DNA of 64,000 nt, from positions 1 to 64,000 of the forward strand of contig MNCI01023373.1 in NCBI GenBank assembly GCA_015680685.1, read 5' to 3'. The notes beneath the pieces were generated by a model. The model saw nothing but the letters and a program-made list of their open reading frames with translations, had not been told where the DNA came from and ran no database searches. The position numbers were made by a program, and so were the translations under genes. The DNA comes from Gnetum montanum. Taxonomy: Eukaryota > Streptophyta > Gnetopsida > Gnetales > Gnetaceae. Below, piece after piece: positions 58,168 to 64,000 of the stretch (its first letter is position 1; each line of letters opens with the position of its first letter).

Positions 58168-58795
58168 TGTGACATCCCATTCCTAGATGTCATGGAAAAT
58201 TTCAAATATATGTTATATTATAGATTATGCATAAGAAAAAAAAATACCAAATGTTAAATATCTGTAACTTTTGACATTATGTATAAAGGAAATAATAAGG
58301 AAAATATGAAAAAAGAGAAAGAAAAGAATGCTTTATTGATATGGAATGGAATATTTAGATCATGCTCTAAAAGTGTTCCTTAGGATTTTCTTCCTTTNTT
58401 AGATCATGCTCTAAAAGTGTTCCTTAGGATTTTCTTCCTTTGGCATCTATTACTTATAGGAAATCTAGCATTTCCACTATGGTTAGGCCTATTACTTCAC
58501 TAGAAGGGATGGCAAGTTGTCTTGTTATCCTGCTTCACCTAACTTCTTGTGATTTGCTTCAATCAACTCCACCACTCCATTCCTAGCACAATATCTAAGC
58601 TTAGGTATAAATTCCTTAGGTCAAATTGTAAAAGGTGACCTGAAGAGACATGTTTGTTATTATAATGCACCCTTTTGGGTCTTAATTACAAGTATCATTT
58701 TAGGTCTTGCTATGATAACAATGATACTTGTTATGAAGAGGCACCATATTCATTATGTAGCAACATCATTTGGGAATAGGGAAATGACAATCTAC
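58168..58795 (+). repeat. D-family LTR, copy 1 (solo or fragment)
   Basis: Starts tgtgacatcccattcctag and aligns along about 600 bases with 63406-64000: tagatgtcatg, atgctttat, ttccttaggattttcttcc, ggcatctat, ggtataaat-cctta, gaagaggcaccat and tgaagcaacatc-type blocks in order. A TATA-like ggtataaatt lies at about 58606. The copies are about 80% alike by eye. It interrupts element C's third ORF. Confidence 0.8.
58355..58441 (+). other. Exact 43-bp duplication around a single N (assembly artefact)
   Basis: 58355-58397 and 58399-58441 are identical and separated by one N at 58398. The other copy of this LTR (63406 onward) has the sequence once. This is what unmerged overlapping contig ends look like, not biology. 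Confidence 0.92.
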
Positions 58796-59697
58796 TACCT
58801 TAGTTTTTATTCCTCCTTGAATGAGTACATGTTCACTATCCCTTTCTAGCTCTAATGCTTCTCTTATGATCCTGTGCTTCAATAATTTGATTTCTTCTTT
58901 AAACTTGAAGTTGCGTCTTGCTTATTTTGCAAATAGAATATATGTGTGAAGAATTTATACATATATATATGAATTAAATATTATTTTATTAATACATATT
59001 TTTTTTTAAAGATAATGTTAATAAGTGAATTCAAGATCTACCAAGCACCAATCACGAGTCCTAACTAGGGTCAAACAAAGTGAAACTTGAATCTAGTTAC
59101 CCAAGTGAAGGTAAGGGAAATCCTTTATTTTCAACTTCAATTAACTTAGATATTTTACTTATATAATTAAAATATAAATTAAACAATGATGAAAATAATA
59201 AGATTATAAATAAAAGTAAGGGTGTGATACTTCTTGATCTTGATCAATCTTATGAATTGATGGAAGTAATTGAAATTCTATCATAAGTAGTATATGATCA
59301 GATGGTCTTGTTTGGGATGGTAAAGCTTGATCTTGATTTTTCTCCATTTCTTCTTTAGAAATTAACTTGAGTAATTTGGTAACTTGGAAAAACTAGACAT
59401 TGTACCAAATATAATCCAAAATATTAATGAAGAATGTTGTTGACCCATCTTCATTAATCATAATAGAGTGATTGGTAAATTGTTGTTCTTAATGAGTACT
59501 ATTCATCATGATCATCTGTTCCTAAATTACAAGATCTAATTTATCTATTTAAGATTCAAAGTAAACAGAATATGAATTGACCAATGGAATTGCATGTTGA
59601 AATAATGGAAAAAAATTCTTTAAATCAGATTCAACTTTCAAGGATTCTGTTATACATCCATATTTTAAGAATTGATAGACACTACTTTCAAATAACT
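58796..59697. other. Unassigned stretch inside element C
   Basis: AT-rich, with no domain. It stands where the first half of C's 3' LTR should be, but does not match 52889-53320. It is either another insertion or the rest of the D element. Confidence 0.35.
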
Positions 59698-60118
59698 GAA
59701 TAAGTAGATAATTAATGCACATAACTATGACCATCTCTAGCATACATTTATGCTTATTAACCTAGTAGCATTACAATGTGTTTAGGATGTGTATGGTAGA
59801 TGGGAATGGATGCTTATGTTAGGATTAGTTAAGGCATTTGATAGTTTCTATATTAATCAAGTATTTAATTACTTTATTTTCATGCTTAGGAGAAATTGAT
59901 AAAAACATAAAAAGTTATACAAATTATGTACCACAATTACACTTAACCATATCCTTGAACCTCATAAGTGGAATTAGGAAGACAAAGATCATGCCCTTGA
60001 GATTCACTACCTAAATAATATGTACTTAGAGAGGTAAAGTCTATGGAATTTGATTAGATCACTTAGTGAATGTTGGTGATTTGTATGATTGGGCATAGGG
60101 AGTGCTTGCTACTCATTA
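59698..60118 (+). repeat. Element C 3' LTR, last 415 bases
   Basis: Aligns with 53320-53757: aagtagataattaatgcaca, ggatgcttatgttagg-like, taattactttattttca, accatatccttgaacc and gattgggcatagg in the same order. It ends ctcatta as the 5' copy does. There is no primer site after it; E-family LTR sequence follows. Confidence 0.85.
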
Positions 60119-60735
60119 GAGATGTATTAGCCCAATAGGATATTTTTTTCCTTAATAAGAGATGTTTTTTTTGAGAGCTTGAGTTGACAAAGAGACATCT
60201 TACCAAGCCTATAGACATTTTATATGGCTTAGGAAAGTTTTGAGTTAATATTTCCAAGTTAGAAAACAATTAGAAAAGATGAGAACAAGGATGAAAATAG
60301 CTAAGAATCTCCAAGTTGTTCATGGAAAAGGTTTTCTTTTGGTTCTTTTCTTAAATTTAATAAATATTATTGTGTGTTTTCATGTTTTATTATGGGATGT
60401 GATGAGTGTTGAGCACTTGAGAGTTAAAAGAGAGATTTCATGAGTGTGTGCATCTCTTTGGTCAGTTGTGTGTTTTTGGCCATTATAGTTCTTTGTAGTT
60501 GTTTGGATCTTGTTCCTATACTGTGGAAGAGATCTAGCGCAGTGGTGCCTTTCATTAAGGCCAATGGTTGTGTGGTTGTAAAGCCTCATGCTCTATAATA
60601 TAATTGATTATGTAAGTGATTTATGATGTTTATGGGTTATGGATTCAATGTAATTGTTATATTCTTTGAATAAATTAAGGATAGCTAGTTTTCTTATTTT
60701 CTAGCAACCAAATTATCTTGATAAATTTTGGAGTT
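60119..60735 (+). repeat. Element E 3' LTR, second part, beyond element C
   Basis: Contains gagatgt/agacatct words, gaaaagttttgag-like and atttccaagttagaaaac. Near 60570 gtggttgtaaagcctcatgc is the reverse of the block at 49500 and 48120. The end ggatagctagttttcttatt matches the reversed copies at 48010 and 49400. Together with 52671-52875 it makes about 820 bases, close to the 882-bp whole copy. Confidence 0.75.
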
Positions 60736-61029
60736 AGTATGTGATTGAAGGATTAAATAAAAAAAAATGTGACATACGCCAATATTTAACTTGTAAATTA
60801 TCTAAATTTATTCTATAAATAAAATTCTTTGGTTTTCATGTGAAATAATAATAAATCATTTCATAGTTTTTAATGGTTATTTAATTGCATAAATATTTTT
60901 TCATAACTTTAAAATTAGTCTGTATATGATGAAAAATGATGTGAAAGTGCTAGAATTAGCTATTCATGTTGATTTTTGTTTGATTAAGGAATTTATAAAA
61001 AAATCATATTTTTGGTAGATTTTAAATTA
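60736..61029. other. AT-rich stretch, nothing recognised
   Basis: No motif is visible. It lies between the E LTR end and the next possible coding region. Confidence 0.3.
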
Positions 61030-63310
61030 ATTATTTGTAGAAATGGCTTGTGGAGATAGAGGGCATGGATAGTCACAGAGGTAATCAAAGAGGAAGTGCA
61101 ATAAAAAAAATTCTTCTTCAACCCTTTCTAAAAATACCTAAACTAAGTTATTGTCATTGTCACCATTACTATCACTATAATCAAACATTCATAGTGAAAA
61201 TCTTCATGGTGAAGGATCTAGCTCAACAAAAAAAGCTAATACAAAGAAAATCAAACTTCATTTGTAGTTGCCTCTCACTATGAAGCTATTACCAATACAA
61301 TAAGGAGTTTTGATCTATTTCTCTCTAAGGAGAAATATGTTAGATATTTAACCCTATAGATTAGTATTCAATATCATCGTTACAATATGACATTAAGCAC
61401 AATGTTGATTGAGCTAGGTCATGATGTTTAGAAGGTCAAACCTCACACCAATTGTCGAGTTCATTGTGTTAAAGAAGAATGTAGTGGTAAAAAGACCTTT
61501 TGAGAACCTATAATAATAATTGGTTTATCTATCAAGTAGCAAAGATTGGAGCTTATGATACCTAACAATAATGAAAAATAAAAAAGAGTTAGAAAAGGCA
61601 AGCTTATGACACCCATTGAAATAAGAAAGTGACATTCGAGTAATAGAACTACAAAAATGTTCATAATTTCAAAAAGTTTATAAGTTATAATGATTCATAA
61701 AATTACAATGGAGAAATATCCTATGCCATAAAAGTAAACATGAACATTTAGTAATGTTGAAAGATGTTGTGAAACATAGAGTTCGTAAGAAGAACTTGAG
61801 TACCACAACATAAAGAGTTAAGAACTGACTTGATGTTAAGAAGTGTTGTAGGAGATAGAAGAAATTCCTATAGCACAAGATCAAGTTTCCTAAAGAGAAA
61901 GAGGAGCTCCAAGTTATGTTATATGTAGCCTAGTCCAATTTCTTAAATAATAAGAGAAGGACATATAAAGGTTATGATGACTAAGAAAGAAAAAGACTTA
62001 TGAAGATGTATTTCATAAAGCCTAGGGAAGCTAAGTTAGGAATGATGTAGCAATGTTAAGAAAGAAGTTAAGATAGGGAAGACTTAAAAAAGTACAGTAA
62101 ACAAGGTGAAGTTGAGTCCATTAAGAAGTTAGTGAAGTACAAAAGCATAGATGTGGCAATATAAAACATAGGAGTTCATAATACAATAAGCTACAAATAA
62201 AATTCATGAGTATATTATTAGCTTATGATGATGAAGGACTAGACATGATTTAGAAGAAGATGTATTGGTAGAAGAAGAGCAATACCACTAAAGCAGAAGA
62301 AGTTCCTACAAACTTAGTTTAGCTAAATTTGGAAATATAGCAAGTTCAAAGATGATGCTTATAAATTGCTAGAACCAGGACCAAGTACTAAGTTAAGGGA
62401 TTAGTACAATGTAACTTTGTTTATCATAAGAGGATTTGTAATTAATGATCTAGTAAGACTTATGATGCTCACAACTATCAATGCTATGAAGAGTAGTTAT
62501 TATTATGAAAAGAACTAAAATCTTATAGTTCCATAATATTAATATCACTATTAATTACAAAAATTGTATCTTGCTATAAAACATTCTAAAGCAATGATGT
62601 TATTTTATAAGACCAATGTAACTCAAAAAACACACAAGTTAAAAAAATATAATAAATTTGATAATGCTTTTGCATAAAATGAGGTACAAAACAAGGATGT
62701 TATAGGAATCTAATAAGAAAATCAGAAATATAGCAAACCTTTAACCAAATATAAGGGAGGGTTTGAAGGTGCACTAAGATTTGCTAAGAAGAAATCTCAA
62801 GAATTAGTAAGATTGAAGTAAATAAGGAGAATTATATGTTCCAACATAGAGATAGAGATTACAAATAAGTTAGAGAAATCGATGATGAAAACTATGGAGT
62901 TGAAGGGAGAAAAATTGATAATGTAGAATAAATTTTCTAAATGCCAAGAAGAGCTCGATTCAATGTAGAATAAAATGAAGGATCTCATCAAACTAAAAAA
63001 TAAGCTATTAGAGGCTTGTAGTAAAGAGAGGAATAAGTTTGGATGTCATGGTGAGAAGTTTATAGGAATAGGTGATTAATAATAAATTTATAGCTTATTA
63101 CAAGAAATTATTAATATCTACCTATAAAAAGGGTTGTCTTCTACCACCTATTTACATTGTGTTACCACTATTAATTTTGGCAATATATAGTAATGTAAAA
63201 AATGAGATACAAAAGAAATATTATGAATTAGAGGTAGAAGATTCACCTAAAAAGGTTTCATTACCATCAACTAAACCTCTTGTAGCCCTTGAAAAATTGA
63301 TAGTATAATA
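61030..63310 (+). pseudogene. Unrecognised coding-like region with coiled coil and one hydrophobic segment
   Basis: Purine-rich on the + strand throughout. Readable pieces include a 61050-61283 open frame and VKHRVRKKNLSTT (about 61770). A charged heptad-like region at about 62760-63060 includes KKKSQELVRLK, ITNKLEKSMMKTMELKGEKL, KCQEELDSM and KMKDLIKLKNKLLEACSKE. The end frame (63072-63308) has LLPPIYIVLPLLILAIYS, long enough to span a membrane. No family is recognised. It may be a transposon ORF in very poor condition. Confidence 0.35.
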
Positions 63311-63405
63311 ATTTGTTAGAGATATACAACCATCATATTTTATTTATAATAATAACTTGACTAGTTAGAGATAAAGTCTATGATTTCCTAAGTCATATGG
63401 TGCTC

Positions 63406-64000
63406 TATGACATCCCATTTCTAAATGTCATGACAAACATCAAATATACATTATATTAGACAGTATGCATAAGAACATAATATACCAAACGTTAAATATA
63501 TGTAACATTCAACATTATGAATAATGAAAATAATATGAAAAATACATAAAAAAAGGGAAGAATGCTTTATGAATGAGGATTAGTATTATCTAGATCATGG
63601 TTTGAGAGTGTTCCTTGGGATTTTCTTCCTTTGGCATCTATCCCTTAAAGAAATCCAACACTACCACAATGGCTAGGCCTATAACTGATCATAAGGGACC
63701 ACCATTTGTCTTCCTATCTTACTTCACCTAATACTTGTGGCTCATATTTTTTCAACTCTGTCACTTCATTCTAGCATGACCTCTAAGCCATGGTATAAAT
63801 GCCTTAGGTCAAATCTCGAAAGGTCACCTCGAGAGACACATCCTTTATTATAATGCATTCTTTTGGGTCTTAATTATAACATGTCCTTTCAAGTCTTGTT
63901 ACAATACTGATAACACTTGTTATGAAGAGGCACCATCTTTGTTATGAAGCAACATCTTTTAGGAATAAAGATGTTAAAGGAATAGTGTATCTAGATCATG
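63406..64000 (+). repeat. D-family LTR, copy 2, running off the window
   Basis: Begins tatgacatcccatttctaa (TG start changed to TA) and aligns with 58168-58795 along its length. A TATA-like ggtataaatg lies near 63791. What follows is outside the window, so it could be a solo LTR or the 5' LTR of an element continuing to the right. Confidence 0.8.

Larger units (their letters stand above)
52889..60118 (+). mobile_element. Element C: pol-less relative of element B
   Basis: Holds an LTR (to 53757), tRNA-Asp-type primer site, gag (54460-55085), a spacer homologous to B's, the third ORF (57540-58167), a D-family LTR insertion and the last 415 bases of a 3' LTR. Protease, RT, RNase H and integrase are absent: gag sequence passes within about 550 bases to the purine-rich block that in B follows integrase. 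It lies inside the 3' LTR of element E. The left boundary (tgaatcatcag at 52889) is approximate. Confidence 0.7.

Noticed and set aside
58168-64000. One LTR retrotransposon bounded by the two D LTRs
   Set aside because: Older LTR ends of elements C and E lie between the copies, and no D gag or pol is seen there.

Overview
This window looks like repeat-dominated nuclear DNA from a large plant genome. It is AT-rich, has no intact host gene I can defend, and has no tRNA, rRNA or CRISPR. Almost every recognisable coding stretch is a decayed transposable element: Ty3/gypsy of several lineages (one with the plant-specific second RNase H), Ty1/copia, a MULE (Mutator-like) transposase, L1-type LINEs and a Ulp1-type protease gene. 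The age of the elements and the absence of genes over 64 kb suggest a very large genome such as a gymnosperm's, but that is inference. In-frame stops are very common, and many sit where the family has Gln, Arg or Trp, as expected from C-to-T decay of methylated DNA.

Layout. 1-6430: 3' part of a Tat-lineage Ty3/gypsy element (A) on +, with RT, RNase H, a second (archaeal-type) RNase H and integrase, then a long 3' untranslated part full of degenerate tandem repeats and a possible LTR promoter. 6880-9070: broken gene ending in a Ulp1/C48 cysteine protease (+). 10510-16860: an unrecognised minus-strand gene split by a copia element (10756-15598) with two LTRs, a 5-bp target duplication and a deletion that removed the RT active-site box. 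17870-18540: orphan copia integrase. 20600-23252: MULE transposase (-). 23530-25655: eight copies of a 264-bp tandem repeat. 26414-27560: LINE RT (-). 28140-28953: truncated LINE (+) with a 17-bp target duplication and an inverted copy of flanking DNA at its 5' junction.

From 33283 to about 60735 the best model is one nested complex. A chromovirus-like gypsy element (E, +) has its 5' LTR cut by element B and its 3' LTR cut by element C. Its RT is further split by two minus-strand LTRs of its own family. B (33438-46207, -) has LTRs, a tRNA-Asp-type primer site, gag, protease, RT, RNase H, integrase, a conserved spacer and a long third ORF. C (about 52889-60118, +) belongs to the same family but has lost all of pol while keeping gag, the spacer and the third ORF. 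An LTR of another family (D) cuts C's third ORF at 58168, and a second D LTR begins at 63406 and runs off the window.

The most interesting item is the third ORF shared by B and C. I cannot assign it with confidence; its position recalls the extra 3' ORF of Athila-type elements. Also notable are the 264-bp array, the LINE junction and the Ulp1-bearing ORF. Nothing here looks able to make a full-length protein today.
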